A DNA stretch of 64,000 bases from Hymenoscyphus infarciens (lineage: Eukaryota; Ascomycota; Leotiomycetes; Helotiales; Helotiaceae), in contig LLCB01000012.1 of NCBI GenBank assembly GCA_001414345.1, positions 124,001 through 188,000 of the forward strand, written 5' to 3'. A program made the position numbers and the translations under genes. Within the stretch, counting starts at the first letter, position 1, and the number at the start of each line of letters is the position of its first letter. Positions 14,650 to 30,324 of the stretch are shown here, piece by piece. The notes below the pieces were generated by a model. The model had not been told where the DNA came from. It made no database searches and saw nothing but the letters and a program-made list of their open reading frames with translations.

Positions 14650-15130
14650 GTTAGCGAAGTAATAGCTTACTTATTAATTTATAGCTTATTTATAATATAT
14701 AAGCTAACTTATAAGAGGAGAGCTCACTTCTTACTTATAAGAGGCGAGCTTTCTCGTTACTTAAGCTTACTTATAGATTTAGTTATACTTTCTCCTCTTT
14801 TAGCCTCTACTTATTAAGAGTCTAGAAGCTATTATTTAAAAGGTTAATATTAATATATAACTTATTTTAGATGTTATAGAGTTAATAAGAGGGGTTAGAT
14901 TACGATTATTCTACTAGGTTATAAGGTTGCTTATAGATAACCTAGAAGATATAGACAGGTAAGCTCTACTAGTTATAGGTAAGCCTGCTTATTCTTTATA
15001 GTAAATAAGTAAATAAAAGAATTATCTATAGAATTTAAAAGCTAGGCTATTAAGCTTACTTATAAGTAATTAGATTACTTAGAAGAATTATATTATTTAT
15101 AGAAGATTAGCTTACTTATAGAAGAGTAGC
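14650..15130 (-). repeat. Loose AGCTTACTTAT motif cluster
   Basis: AGCTTACTTAT, AGCTTATTTAT and GTAAGCT occur many times without a fixed period, along with the related string AAGAGGMGAGCT. It appears to be a decayed member of the same motif family. Confidence 0.5.
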
Positions 15131-15599
15131 TTATTAAAAGGTGTTTTACGTAAGAATAACAGCTAGATTTTTAATAATTTAGTACTAATACTTAGCTTTA
15201 TATAATACTCTAAGCTACTAAAAGTACTATCCTAAGATATTAGAATTCTATATATATATACTTTTAATATAATAGTAATTAAAGATATATACTTTAGAAA
15301 CCCTACCTTTTAAGGCCCTTCTTACTTATTTAGGAATAGCTTACCTTTAGAGGAGATAGCCTCTTCTTTAGATCTTAGTTATTATAAGTAATTATAGCCT
15401 TTAATAGATTACTTACTCTTTCTAAGTCTCTCTACTATAGTAACTTCATAGTTTAATTAAATATAGTATAAGAGCTCTCTTTTAAATTCTTAGTATTCTA
15501 CTAAGTCTCTACTATCTTTAAATCTTAAGTCTATTATAGCTATTTTATATACTTTACTATTATATTATTCTTAGTCTATTATAGATATATAGTTATATT

Positions 15600-15865
15600 C
15601 TTATAATTAAATATAGTAGTACTCTCTATTAAATCCTTAGCCTACTATAACTACTTTACTATTACCTTATTATAATTAAATCTAACGTTTTATTAAATAC
15701 TCTTTATTAGATCCTTAGTCTCTTACTACTAGTTTACTATTATTATTACTATTATATTATAATTAAATATAGCGTTCTATTAAATACTCTTTACTAGATC
15801 CTTAGTCTCTTATTACTAGTTTATTATTACTATTATATTATAATTAAATATAGCGTTCTACTAAA
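15600..15865. repeat. Imperfect tandem repeat, period about 70-87 bp
   Basis: AATTAAAT recurs at 15604, 15674, 15761 and 15842, each followed by a run resembling ATTAAATACTCT and then AGATCCTTAGTCT. The unequal spacing comes mostly from ATT triplet runs of different length. Confidence 0.6.
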
Positions 15866-18667
15866 TATCTTCCTCTATTAGTTACTTTAAAGTAAATAAA
15901 TAATATTAAGAAGTTATAGTCTTTTCTTATTTATATACTAACTCTTAACTCTTATTTTAAATAGTCTTTATATAATCTTAATAAGTCTTTACTATTAAGC
16001 TCTCTCTCTTTATTAACCTAACCTTTAGCTAAGCCCTTATTATTAAAATAAATAGATAACTCTAATAGATACTCTACTATTTATATCTAAACTTTAAATC
16101 TATATTTTAAGTAGTCTTTATAGTATCTTAATTATTTAAGACCTTTTATAAAGTATTTAGATCTTCTAAACCCCTCTCTTATATAAATCTTTTCTAATAA
16201 TAATATAGAGTTATCTTATTTAATAAAGTCTACTAAGATAGAAGAGTATATACTTAATATACTTCTTAAGCTTAGAGCTTACTTTTTAATTATTAAAGAG
16301 AGGCTAGATATTATTAAAAGGAAGGCTAAAAACTACTAAGAAAGTAAGTAATTCCTTAATTATTATTTTATTCTTAATATAAGAACGACTTAGAGCTTTA
16401 TTCTATATAAGTATTTATATAGTACTTAGTATAACTTAATTTATTAGTAGTAGGTAAATTAAATACTTCTTATAAATCTTACGTTTATAAATAATAAACT
16501 TATAAATTTTTATCTTTAAACTAGTTAAGAGAGACATAAGAGAGAGAACTACTTAGTCGAATTCTTAATCTATAATAGATAGAAGAACCTTTTACTATTC
16601 TTACCTAATAAGCTAGAGAATACTAATTAGGTATAATAGTAGAATAGAGTTAAGTATATACTTAAACCTTTCTTATACCTCTATAATATAAGTATTATTC
16701 TATATAAGAATCTACTTAAAAATATACTATATAGGCTTATTTATTATAAGAATGTTAATATTACAACTACTTAAAATATAGTATTTTATTATAACTAGAC
16801 TTAACTTATACTTAGCTAGTATAAAATTAAGCTTAAGTTTTACCTTATACTTAAACTAGACGTAAGTATTAGTTTTAACTACTACGCTTTTACTTTAGTA
16901 GAGTTAGGTAGTATTAATACTAAACTATAAGAGCTATATATTAACCTTATTATAGACCTATTCTTTATATTCTATATTCTTAAAGGTAAAGGTAGATAGA
17001 GTCTTATATATATAATTATTTAAATAAGATAGAATTATTACTATATAATAGAAGCTCTAAGCTACTTTTTTTATAGCTAACTTAGCTCTCTAGATAGGTT
17101 TAAAGAAGGCGAGATTAATAAGCTTACTTAAGTTTATTCTATCTACTTTAATAAAATTACTATTAAAGTCTTTATATATTTCTATATTACTAGGATATAT
17201 AAAGAAAAGCTTATTTAGGTATATTATATATAATCTATCTCCTTTTTCTATACGTTAGACTTAAGAGTACTTAAGAACTATATATATAAGGTCTATATTA
17301 ATATTATAATATAAGGCTTAAAGGTTTTTCTCTCTAAGGTTTACGTATAAATTCTAAAGATTATAAAATTTAAGCTACTTATCTAGAAAGTAGCTACTAA
17401 GTATAAAGGTATAACTAAGAGGGATAAGGAGGAGAAAGAGAAGAGAGTTATTATTAATAAGGATCTTAGTAAGGCTATCTTTAGTATAGATCTATCTAAA
17501 GTTATTAATTAGTATCTAGATAAAGTTATTACTAATAAAGATTTAGAAAATTTAAGTAAGGCTACTAGAGTAAGAAATAAAGTAAATTATATAGCTTATA
17601 CCGCTTCTTTTAATACCTCTAAACGTTCTTATCTAAGTAAATATAAGGCTAATATAATAAATAAAGGTATATTTAAGAGATATAAGAAGGATAAACTATA
17701 GAACTTAGTATTCTAGGGTTCTAAAAAAACTTATACTACTAGGGATATAATTGAATATAGCTTATATAAGCTTTATAAACTCTCTTTATAAAGAGTACTT
17801 ATTTAATACCGATTTAGTAGGTAGTAGTAGTATTAAGTATAGAGTGTTTATTTATAGTAGAAAAGAGTTAGTAAACTTACTTTACTACTTCCTTTATAGC
17901 GTTTCCTACCTTTTATAATTTATAATAATAATAATAGAATAGTACTAGGTTTTATAATCTCTATAAGTATATTCTTAACCTATACTTAAAGTATATAAAT
18001 ATAAAATATTTAACTCTTAGATAATATAATATAAAAAGTGTTTTTTTAAAAAGGTTAAGAATATCGAGGCTAAGCTTATTTAAACTTTAGAAGATAGGCT
18101 ACTAATAGATAGATAAGCTGCTTTATACTAGGTAAGCGAGAGAGACTTAGTAGAGTAAGCTGCTATTTAATAAATAAGCTTCTTTTTAGTAGATAAGTAA
18201 GAGAGACTTAGTAGAGTAAGCTACTATTTAACGAATAAGCTCCTTTTTAGTAGATAAGCTACTAATAAGTAGTATTACTTAGGAACTCTAAAAGCTAGTT
18301 AGATAGTAATATTATATCTCTTTATCTATTATCTACTAGGAGGTATAGGAATTTATAACTATATTCTTAAAGTACTTATACTTCTATAATTATTTTAACT
18401 TCTTTAGAATAATAAATATATTAAAATCTTAATTATTTAAGTCTTTTAGAATAATAGAATTAATTTATTAAGTTTTAGATAAATAATAAAAGGAATAATA
18501 GAGAGTTAATTAACTATTCGCTAGTTATAAATTTCTATACTCTTTAGTAATCTACTAATAAGTAGCTAATAAAGTGAAAATATAGATACTAACTACTAAG
18601 TAGCTTACTTACTAATAAGTAGCTTATATACTCTCTTTACCTACGTTTTATTTACTAAAAATAAAAC

Positions 18668-18737
18668 CTACTTTAATAATAATAATCTACTTTAATAATA
18701 ATAACCTACTTTAATAATAATAACTTACTTTAATAAT
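18668..18737. repeat. 19-bp tandem repeat, 3.6 units
   Basis: CTACTTTAATAATAATAAY repeats at 18668, 18687, 18706 and 18725 with almost no divergence, so it is younger or better kept than its surroundings. Confidence 0.85.
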
Positions 18738-21700
18738 CTACTATCTTTTTATTAGACTATTATATCCTTAAAATGTTTTTTATATATAGTTATAATCCTA
18801 ATTTATCGCCTATTATATAGTTCTTATAAGCCTAGAGACTTGCTTACGTTTAGTATTTATATAACTTTCTAAACCTTTTATCTATTTACTTATAAATACT
18901 ACTTAGTTACTCCTTTTACTTACTCTATTAATAATATTATATTATTTATAAAAGGCGCTTACTACTATCTATATCTTATTATAAAACCTAAATATTTAAT
19001 AAATCTTAGTAATTACGAAATTAGGCTCTTTAATAAAGAGAGGTTCTATAAATAGGTAATAACCTACGACGTCTTTATACTAAGGTTTCTATTAGATATA
19101 AGTATATAAATTAAATATAATATTAAGTATACTTTATAAGTAAATAAATAGAAGTTTAATATAAAGGAGGAATTTATATACTTTATTAGTAAGATCTTAT
19201 AGAAAACTTATCTAGCTACTTCTAGTAGTAGTAGTAGTCTAGAATTACTACTAAAAGATAAGGATAATAAAGGCTCGATTTTATATAAATTCTAGGCCTA
19301 CCTAGGAGTACTAATTAAGAGAGGAGGTAATAGAAGGAATAATATAAGTAATAAGTTTAAAGCGCTAAGATATTATAATAATTATACTAAATATTCTTAC
19401 TATATAATTAATAAAAGCATTTAGTTAGGTTTCTAGGTTTTAAGTAAGCTATAAGATAGTAGATAAGCTACTTATTAACTAATAAGCTATTTATTAATAG
19501 ATAAGCTACTTAGTAGGATATAGATCTAGTAATTAGTAGGAAGTTAAAATATTATTAGCTAGTTTCTCTTATAATAGGTTTACTTCTACTATTTATTAAG
19601 ATATCTAAAGAAACGTATATATTATTAGTTATTACCTTATAATGTTCTAGAGACGTTATTAGAGCCTTATTAACTATATAATATTAGTAGTTATATAATT
19701 TTCCTAAGGTTAAGATATAACTTATAATTATTTAATCTTTCTTTCTTATATTATTCTATATCTATTATCCGTTAGTTACTAAGGACCTTAATCTAGTTAG
19801 TATAACTCTATTATACTTTATCTTATATATATATAATAAGTTTCTTAAATCTCTATCTCTATCTTCTTTTACTTATCTATAGATCTGTTATATTAAAGGC
19901 TAACTACTATCTTAACTTCTATAAACTACTATATTATACTATTAAAGGTAGCTAATAATAGTAAAGATAGTACTACTACTAGTATAGTTACGTTATTAAC
20001 TTCTAAGAAGATATAGATATTAGCTATTATTACCTCCTTTATAAGTAATATTATAAATATAAGTTAGCCTTTAATCTTACTCTTAACCTAGTACTATAAG
20101 TTTTAACTCTTTAAGGCTATCTTATTATTAATTCTTATAAGCTAATTTATAACTTTAGGTTAACTTTAACTAGATTATACCTCTTATTAGCTAAAAATAT
20201 ACTAGAAACGCTTATATATAACTTATAACTTATTTACTAATCTGTTAAAGGCGAAGTATAAGGCTAACTATTACGTCTACTCTTATAGACTATTACTAAA
20301 GGTAGCTAATAATACTAAGAAAGCTGCTAGCTAATAAGAGGTGTAATTTAGTTAAAGTTAACCTAAAGTTATATATCTTTATTAGAGTTAAATATAGGAT
20401 AGAAAGGCTTATACTTTATATATAATAAGTTAAAGGCTAATACTTTTACTAGTACTACCTTAATAAAGGTAAGAGAAATAGTAATAAAGAGGTTAAGGGT
20501 AGTAAGCTAAGTACTCTAAAGAAAACCCTTTATAATTTAAAGGGAACTATAACTCTACTTAAGATAATAGTTCTTATAATACTCTAAAGAAGGTTATAAG
20601 AAGAAGAGTACTACTATATCTTATAATATTAAGAGTATAAAGGCTAAACTAAAAGATAAGTCTATTAAGGTTAGATAATAAGAGAGATAAGCTAGTTACT
20701 TTAAAGAAGACACCTTATAAAAGAGAGACTGCTATACTTTATAAGACTAGTTCTTATAACGCTCCTAAGAAGGTTAAAGCTAAGCTAAAGAATAGAGTTA
20801 GTAAAGATAATAGTAATAAGAGTAATAGAGGTATATAAAAAGAGTAAAAAGGTAGAATAAGTAGATAAGTAGATAAGGCTATAGAGGAGGATTTACTAGT
20901 ATAGAGGATATTAATACTACTACTAGTAGTAATAAAATGTGTTCTTTATTATATATTTATTTAAAATATACGTTTTATTTAAAATCTATAGTATAGCTTA
21001 ATTAGGTAAGTGTTAATTAGAGAGTTTACTTATAATTTAAGACTCTATATATAATTAGAGCTTACCTATTAGAGGAGAGCTTATCTATTAACGGAGAACT
21101 TACTTATTAGAAGAGAGCTATTTATAGGTTTTAAGTACTAGGCTACGCTGACTAAAACCTACCTACTATATAGCCTTGATTAATTTAAGTTTAATATAAA
21201 TATATAGTTCTCTCTAGCTTCTATAAAAGCCTAAAACCTTTATAGTAGTACTTTATTATAACTAGATACTATTAGTACCTTCTCTAACCGAGTATATAAA
21301 TAGCTTAATACCTACTCTTCTTTTATCGATTTTATAAGCCTTAGCTTACCTAGTATACCTAGTACTCCTTCTTATACTTATAAATACTTTAATATCTACG
21401 CTGATTATATAAATATAAGTTTATTAGAATTTAAACTCTAATCTACTTAGTATAAAGGTATTACTCTAGGTATACTCTTTTATAAGCTTTTACTACTACT
21501 ATAAGTTTATAAATAACTTATTACTTATACTAATCCTAGTTTACTTAAATCTACTCTAAAATCTCTTTTAAAATATTTAGTTACTATTAGTAGAGTACTA
21601 TAAGCCTTCTTACTATTATCTTTCTCTTCTTAAATCTACTATTACTAAAACGATGTTAATATTATAATTATATAGTAGAAGGACTTAGAAACATATACCT

Positions 21701-22059
21701 AGAGTAGCTAGGTTTTAATAGATATTAGTTATTAATTTACTTATAATACTTTAATTAATTTCTTTACTTTATAATTATAGGCTCGTATCTTAGAATTATA
21801 GCTAAGTCTCTACGTAATTAACTAAGTACTCTACGTTCTACGCTTTAGTATTCTCTTATTTACTTTTGTTATAGTACTAATAAATAGAAGTATAGATAGA
21901 TATAATAGTATTAGATTAATATATAGATATATAGGTATAGGATAGATAGATACTTAGATAGGTGGATTAGATAAATAGATAAATAGATAAAGATCTAAAA
22001 TCTAGAGCTAAATTACTATAGGAATTTGTTCTAAACTACTACTATATTAATTCTATAAT

Positions 22060-22440
22060 AATTAATTAATAAGTAAGCTATTAATTCGCTATTAATTATC
22101 TTATAATTATCTAAACTTATGCTAATAATATATTATATTAAGAAACCTAAGGTATAAACTAGTAAGCTTATCTACTAATTAACCCCTTACTTACTAATAA
22201 GAAGCTTAGCTACTAAATCGCTAACTAAATACTTATTCTATAAATAATAGCTTATCTATTAATTAATAACTTATCTACTAATAAGAAGCTTATCTTACTA
22301 GATATAAAGCTTATCTACTAGTATTTAACTTATTTATCTACTAATTATTATACCTTAAAAGTAACTTACCTACTAAGAAGTAGCTTACTTACTAAGAAGT
22401 TAAAGTAGTATATCTATTAAAAAGTAGCTTATATTTTAAT
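22060..22440 (-). repeat. AGCTTATCTACTAAT motif cluster
   Basis: Repeated AGCTTAYCTACTAAT and AAGTAGCTTACTTACTAA strings at irregular spacing, the same motif family as the other GTAAGC/GCTTAC arrays in this block. Confidence 0.5.
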
Positions 22441-25400
22441 CTATTAAACTCGAAGTACTAGAACTAAAATAGTATATTAAGAGAAAAGTTCTTTATTCTA
22501 GTCTTCTAAGTATACTAATCCTATATATATTAATCTTATTCTTTATATTAATAATATCTAGATTAATACTAAGTAACTTATATTAATAATATCTCTAATA
22601 CTATCTATCTTATTTATAGTAAGAATTACTATATATATTTTCTTTTATCTTAAATCTTCTATAATAAAGATTTATTAATTCTATACTTAACTTATAGATC
22701 TTTAATCTAGAAGTATAGTATTCCTCTTTCTATAAAGTCTTAGCTAAAGATTTATAGTATTTTTATAAAGACGTATAACCTCTTTAGTCTATTACTACTA
22801 TTTACTTATAGTAATTCTCTACTAATAGTAAGCCGATGTCTATAGCTTTCTTTACCTCTTAGCTACTTTATTAGTAGTCTTTTTCACGTCTAATTTATTA
22901 ATTATACCTCTTATAAAGTAGATATATTAATCTATATAGCTTTTAAGATAGGCGAAGAAATTGCTTATAAGTAAACTAATAAGTATCTTATATATCTAAA
23001 TATCCTCTCCTTTCTTATTTATAGTATTATAAGTATAAGAGAAAATAGTATTTAACTTAGAGAGAAGCTTTTAAGTAGCTTATATCTTAATTTCTACTAA
23101 GGTTTAAGAATATAAGAATAGGAATTAGCCTTACTATTATTAGTATTCTTAGAGCTTTTATAAAAGGTTAGAATTAAAGATTAGAATAAAGAATAAGAAC
23201 TAACCTATTTAAGTAAGATATTCTTATTAAAAGAAGTAGCTAGTAAAGTAAGTCTATTAAGCTCTTTAGGTTCTAAAACGTGATTACTATACTCTAAGGA
23301 TCTATTATATAAAGAAGAGTTACTTATAATAGGAGAAAGAGTACTAGTATTATAGCTAGTAAAAGAGGTATTATAATAAGTAAGTAAGAAAAGACTAGTT
23401 TTAGCTATTAGAGAAGAGCTATTATAATAAGCGGCTAAGAAAGGATTATTATAACTAGCTAAGAAAGAAGTATTATAAGTAAATAGGAGGTAGCTATTAT
23501 AATAGAGGACTAAGAGAGGAGTATTCTAAGAGATATTTATTACTAGAGCTATTATAAATTATTAGAGAGCCTGTTTTATAGTTAATAGAATATATACTTT
23601 AGTTTAGTTAATTTAAGATACTTAATAATTATTATACTCTTATAGCTTAATATAATACTTCTTCTCTTTATACTATAATTAGAGAGCTTTCTTTAAAATA
23701 TAGTAGTTTATATAAAGGTTAGAGACGATTATATTATTCTATAATTCTAGTCTTAATAGAGTATAAGTAAGGAAACGAAGTTTATCTATATAATCTTCGA
23801 AGTATTCTAGAATTCTAGGTACTTATAAGAATAAGTAAGGTAAAATGAAATTATTAGATTTTAACTTTAACTTATAGTTAGGTACTTTAAGTTAGGAACC
23901 TAACTTCTAGGAATTAAAGATATATATATAGAGGAAGCTATTATTAGTACTACTACTACTATTATAAGTTTATATAATTAGGAGCTAGGATATAGCTTTA
24001 AGTAGATATATAGAGTAGCAGGGTATTAGCGCTTTAGTAGAAAGTATATCTAGTAATAATAGGCTATATATAGCTAAAACGTTAATAATCTTAATCTTAG
24101 GATATTATAAGAAGTAATAGAAAGAAGACTTTAAGGAAATATTATATACTTTTAAGTATTCTTCTAAGATTATACTAGTATTAATATAGTTTAGCTTATA
24201 GCTATGTTCTTAGTACTTAGAGCCTTCTATAAGAAAGGTAAAAAGTATTTTAAGATAACTTAAATCTTATAGCCTCTTTATAACTTTTTCCTTCTTAGTA
24301 AACTCTACTACTCCTTAGTTAATTTTACTCTTAAGATTATAATCCTCTTCTTTTAATATAAGATATAATATAATTAATTATATTACTTAATCTAAGTAAT
24401 TCTACTTTTAATAGATTCGACTACTCTATAAACTCTCTAGCTTAATTAATTTATATAAACTTACCTTTACTAATAATATATTTAAAAACTTTATAGTATA
24501 ACCTAAACTTATTTCTTAGTCTAATTAACTCTAATTTTTACCTTTACTAATAGTATTATTATCTATATAATATTAAAGAAGGAGAGAAGAATACTAATAG
24601 TAGTTAACTAATTCTAGTACTATTATAATTTCCTAGTTCTTATATTCTCTCTACTAGCTAAAAATAAAGAAGCTTATTACTATAGAATTTATAAGGTTTC
24701 CTATATACTAGTAGGTCCTTTTAGTAATAGTTCTAAAGGAGTAGTTATAAATACTAAGAAGCTTAAGTATAGTATTTAAGAGTCTAAGAACTAGTATTAG
24801 GTTCTATATAATAGTATAAATAATAAAGACTTATAATTATTAGATAAAGTAGACTTTAGTATCTCTCTTAATAAGGCGATACTAGAAGGAATGTCTTTAT
24901 TTACTATTATATAACGATAAAAGGTTAATTTTAGTCTATATTACTTTTAAGAGATCTAGGTATACTTAGTAGATATAAGTACTCTTACTAAAGAGGACTT
25001 TAGCTTTACTAAGGCTATGAAGAATACTAATAATAGAACGCCGGAGATTATATACCTATAGAATATATATAATTTATATATATAGAGCCTCGGTTTTAGT
25101 AACCTCGTATATAATACTATAATCTAAGAACGTTTAGAGATAAGAGTCTAGAATACTTTTAAGAATTAAAAGTCGTACTTATAGTAAGATACTGCTTATT
25201 TTAAGTAGTTAGCTAACTTAATTAGTCGTCCTCTTATATAGATAGTATAGATCGATTTTATTTCTAAAGTTCTAGACATTATAGCCTTAGTAGAATTAAA
25301 AGCTAAATATAAGAATAGCTTTAAGGAAAAGAATAATAATAAGAGCTATTATAATATTAAGCTTACTCTTTATACTATTAGCTATATAATAAGTCTTAAG

Positions 25401-27067
25401 TAAATCTAGATAATTAGATTATACTATAACTTTATAAAGAAAGGAATCGATATTTAATAATACTAGGATAAGTAGCGAGTTCTTTAATAGTAATAAGATA
25501 TATAATAAGCTTTTTAAGAGTAATAGTATATTCTTAAGAGTACTCTTAGCTCTAAGATTAAAGTTAATTTTATTAAAGTACTAGCTTAGTTTAAACCGTA
25601 GTACCTAGAATCCTTAGATTATATCTTTAAAGTTTAATCTTAAATTTACTCTTAGAATTTAGATCCTACTCTTAAAATAAGTATATAATACTTAAATAAT
25701 ACTTAGCTTATAATATAAGAGGTATAAGAGAAGGAAGTATAAGCTAAGATAGTAAGAGTTTATAAACTTCTTCTATTTATCTTTAAAATTAATAATATTA
25801 ACTTTAATAAATTCTTATAGAATAATAGCGACTTATATAATCTTAATCTCTTAGATCTATTATACTTTAATAATAATATATAGCTAACTACTACTACTAA
25901 TACTTATAGGGTTTCTTTAGTATTTATATAATAGCTATATATATCTTAATCCTTAGATACTAGTATATCTTTAATAACTTAGCTAGTATCTTAGCTAGAA
26001 ACACTACTATAAAGCCGAGGTAACTTTATTCTCTTAATATCTAAAAATGCTAATTAAGTTAGTTAAAGTTCTAATATTATATATAGCCTTATAAACTTTT
26101 TTAGTTTAAAGGCTATAGTTACTATAATATTATCTATTTAGTTACTAGCTAGTAGTAAGTCTCCTTTCTCGCCTATAATAGTATATATAGATCTAGAAAC
26201 ATAATATAGCTATAATTCTAATACTCTTTTTAATAGATATAACTCTTAATCCTCTTTCTTAAATAAACAAGTAATTAGTAATATAAGAAGTACGTTTTAG
26301 GTAAAACGGCTATATCTTTCTACTCTAGGAACTAAGGCTTTAAAATTCCTATTAGATAATATAGTATCTCTTAAAAAGCTCTATACTAAAAAGAAAAAAG
26401 TTATACTACTATAAATACTACTACCTATAACTAAAAAGTCTAAGGCTAAGAAAAGATAAATTTATTATCTTTTCTTAGTAGCTAAAGAGTAATAAAGCTT
26501 ATAAATTACTATACTCTTTTTCTTTTATTACTATATAGGTTTTATAGATACTATAGTATACTAGGATTAATACTATATTTAGTTTATTATTTTTCCTTTT
26601 ATTTATCTTTAGGTAGCTTTTTTATATTCGGTTTTTAGTTTAAGATATAGAGTTATATTAGTAGAGTTTTATACTTATAGGTTTTAATTAATATTTATAT
26701 TACTTTTAAAGATTAAGAGCTAGAGTTTTTATATCTTAGAAATTATATATAATTTATTACTATATTATATTATACTAAGGTTTAATTTAAATAATTCTTT
26801 TAAGCTCTAGTCTACTTTTACTAATTTCTATTCTTTTTATCTTAGTAATAATATTATTATAAATAAAGTAGAAAAGTATAACTTTTTATACTATTTATTA
26901 CTATAGCTTACTCTTAAATCTATAGTCTATGTCTACTTACTAAATTAAAAGGAGCTCTCTTTCTTTAATTTATATATAAGCCTTTAATTTAATATATATA
27001 AATTTAACTTACTTATAAATTAGCTGCTTACTTATTAAATTAGAGCTTACCTAGCTACGGTGTAAGA

Positions 27068-27257
27068 GCTTACTTAGAATAGGACTTAGAGTAGGTAAGC
27101 TCTATAGAATAGCTTACTCGTAGATATATAGCTTACTTAGAATAAGACTTAGAGTAGGTAAGCTTTATAAGATAGCTTACTCGTAGATATATAGCTTACT
27201 TAGAATAGAACTTAGAGTAGATAAGCTCTATAGAATAGCTTACTTATAGATATATAG
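27068..27257. repeat. 63-bp tandem repeat, three units
   Basis: GCTTACTTAGAATA recurs at 63-bp steps (about 27068, 27131, 27194). Each unit contains both GTAAGCT and AGCTTAC, so the short motif is present in both orientations within one unit. Looser copies continue to about 27,460. Confidence 0.8.
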
Positions 27258-30200
27258 CTTACTTAGTAATTAGAAGGTTACTTATAAGTTAAGAGATTAC
27301 TCTATATTAGCTTACCTATGCTATATTAGCTTACTTATTAAATAGAAGCTTATCTAAGAGATAGAATAAGACTTTTAGTAAGTAAGCTTAGTAGAAGAGC
27401 TTATCTATATATTAGTAGCTTACTTCTTAATTTAGAGCTTATCTTACTAGGAGTTGCTTTTATTAGCTTCTACTACTACTTTTAATATAGAGTATAATAT
27501 AGTTTATACTAGATTACTAAGTATATAGAAATAAATATATTCCTCGAGATTACTTATTTAATTCTAGCCTTTATTAGTATATAATAGGTTAAAAACCTCT
27601 TAGTTACTTATACTAAAATTTATTTAACTTATGTTTTAAGCTTAGTCTTATAGATAAGAAAAACATTTATTTAAAGAGAGCTTTTAGTAAACTTTATTAT
27701 CTTATTAAACTTTTAAAAGTCCTAGTATTATTATTAGTTAGAGTATTTATAAGGCTTACTATAGTATAAAATTCGTCTAACTTAATTATTAAGTAACTTC
27801 TAGAATTCTTTAAGAATAAACAACGCTTTTCTTAATTAAAACTATTAGTTTTAAAATTATTAAACTATATAAGAAATAGTCTAGAAAAGAGAAGCTATAT
27901 AAGGAGATAGAAAGAAGTAAATATAGTAGTATAGGTTACTATTTTAGGAAGGAGAGTACTTAATCTAGTATTAGTAGAAATTATAAAGAGATAGAGTAAG
28001 TTAGTTTTAGAGAGAATTATAAAGAAAGAGCTTAGAGGTAGAGAGAGAGATAATAAAATAAATAACTACTTATAAGTTATCTTTAGTAAAGAGAATAGTA
28101 AAACTAAAAGTAACAATTTAAGTAAGAACTTAGATAAAATTAGAGAAGAGAATAATATATAATAATAATAATAATATTAAAGTAATACTAGCTGTTTTAA
28201 AGGCTACTAAGTTTGTAATAGGCGAGTCTTAAAGCTAAAAGGTATAAAATAAATACTAAAGTCTTAGAATTTAAAACTCATATATAATAGTATAACTTAT
28301 TAGCTTACTTTAAAGATAATATTAAAGTCTTAGAAATAAATAATAAAGTATAAGTTAAGGCTTCTATATAATAAGACTTATCTAAAAGCCTTATATTTAG
28401 AAGCTTCTAAGAGGTTAAAACTCTTAGAACTTAAAAGAAGTAACTCACTTTATACTAATAATACTATAGCCTTAGCTACTAAACTCTACTCTAAAGAAAT
28501 AGCTTAGTAATTACTCTTATTATAAATAATAAGGAATATAAGTACTAAAGTTCTCTTATTAAAAGCTATTTAAGTAGTAAGAATAAGTTAGTATAAACCT
28601 TATAAGTATTCTACTCGTAGCTTAGCTAGTTAAGTATAGCTTACTCGTTACTTTCTAGCTTACTTCTCTACTCTTATACTATCTTAGCTTTATAATTAGA
28701 CTCCTAGCTAGACTACTATACCGTAGTATAGCCTTCGCTAAATTAGGCCACTCTTTATATCTCCTAAGCTAATCTAACCTCTTCTTTTTTTATCTTATTA
28801 ATTATAATAACATATATCTACTACTAGCCTACCTAGTAGCTCTCTCTCTACTCTAATTATTAATAAATATACTAAATAACTCTTTATAATATCTTTACTA
28901 GAAGATTTATAAGTTTTAATTTTTATATATATTACCTTTATAGCTCTAATCTCTAAATAGATTAGCTATACTTCTCTTACCTACGTAGAACGCCGATTCT
29001 CTTACTCTTTACTAGAAGCCTAATATAGAGTATATAAAAGATCTCTTTTCTACTAAATCTATAAATAACCTTACTCTCTAATAGTAATTTATTTAGCTAG
29101 TCTTAAAGGTTTCTATAAAGGCTACTAGTATTACTAGAAACTCTAAGGTTACTATAGACGTCTATAATTATACTAGTAATAGCTTTACTATAGATAGCTA
29201 CTAAAAGTAGACTTTTTATAAGATTGATTTTATAAATAATATTAGATTAAGTCTTAAGATAATCTAAGTTTTATCTAAGAGTATTCTAGGTCTTAGTAAG
29301 GCTTTTCTTAAGGTTAATAAAGCTAAGTAGAAGTATATTATAAAATCAACTACTAAATAAGGACTTATTAAATATAAGTATAAGGTTAAAGAGAACTTAT
29401 ACGAGTATAACGCTAAAAAGACTAAATATCTTTATAACTAAGCTTATAAGGTATTTTCTTACCTATATTACTAGTTATAGATACTAATTCTCTTAGCTTA
29501 TAATAATAATAAGAAAGAAAGCTAAGGAGTATAATAATAAGAGTACTAAGACTAATATATGTTTTCTTTTCTTTTCCTTTTTAAAATATATTACTCTAAC
29601 TACTAGTAGGAAAATAACTTTAAACTTTAGAAGGAGATTAATAAGATAGAGGTAGTATTATTATCTAGTAGTATACTTAAGAGTCTCGAGCTATAAGTCC
29701 TATTTAGCTATCTAGTAGAGACTTTCTTCGAGTCTAATAAAGCTAATACTAAAAGTATAATAGTTAAGAGTAAAGAGGATTATTAGATAATAGTATAATA
29801 TTACTAGTAGCTATAAGATTATATAGTATTTATAGAATCTTCTAAATATTTAATAATCTAAATTTATATTAAGAGTAGTTAATATAATATTAATATTAAG
29901 AATTAAAGAATATTTAATATTCTACTATCTTTCTAGTACTTGATTTTTAATTTACTTACGTATTTAGTATATAGCTTCTATTATTAAGGATTACTAGCTA
30001 TTACTAGTATAGATCTTAGTCTACTTAGTAATTAATAGCTTATTTATAACGAATTTAGAGATTACTATTATTAATAGATCTTATCTTATTTAGCTAATAG
30101 CTTATAGATACTTAGTATTAATAGCTTACTAGGTAATTTAATAGCTTATCTCGAAATTTAGAGATTACCTAGTAATTACCTAGTATTTTAGAGATAATAG

Positions 30201-30324
30201 CTTACCTAGTAATTAATAGCTTATCTAGTATCTTAGAGATTACTACCTACTTAGCTATTAGATTAGTAGCTCGGCATTCTAATTATCTATAGGTTATAGA
30301 AGGCTATATAGGTTATAGATTTAT

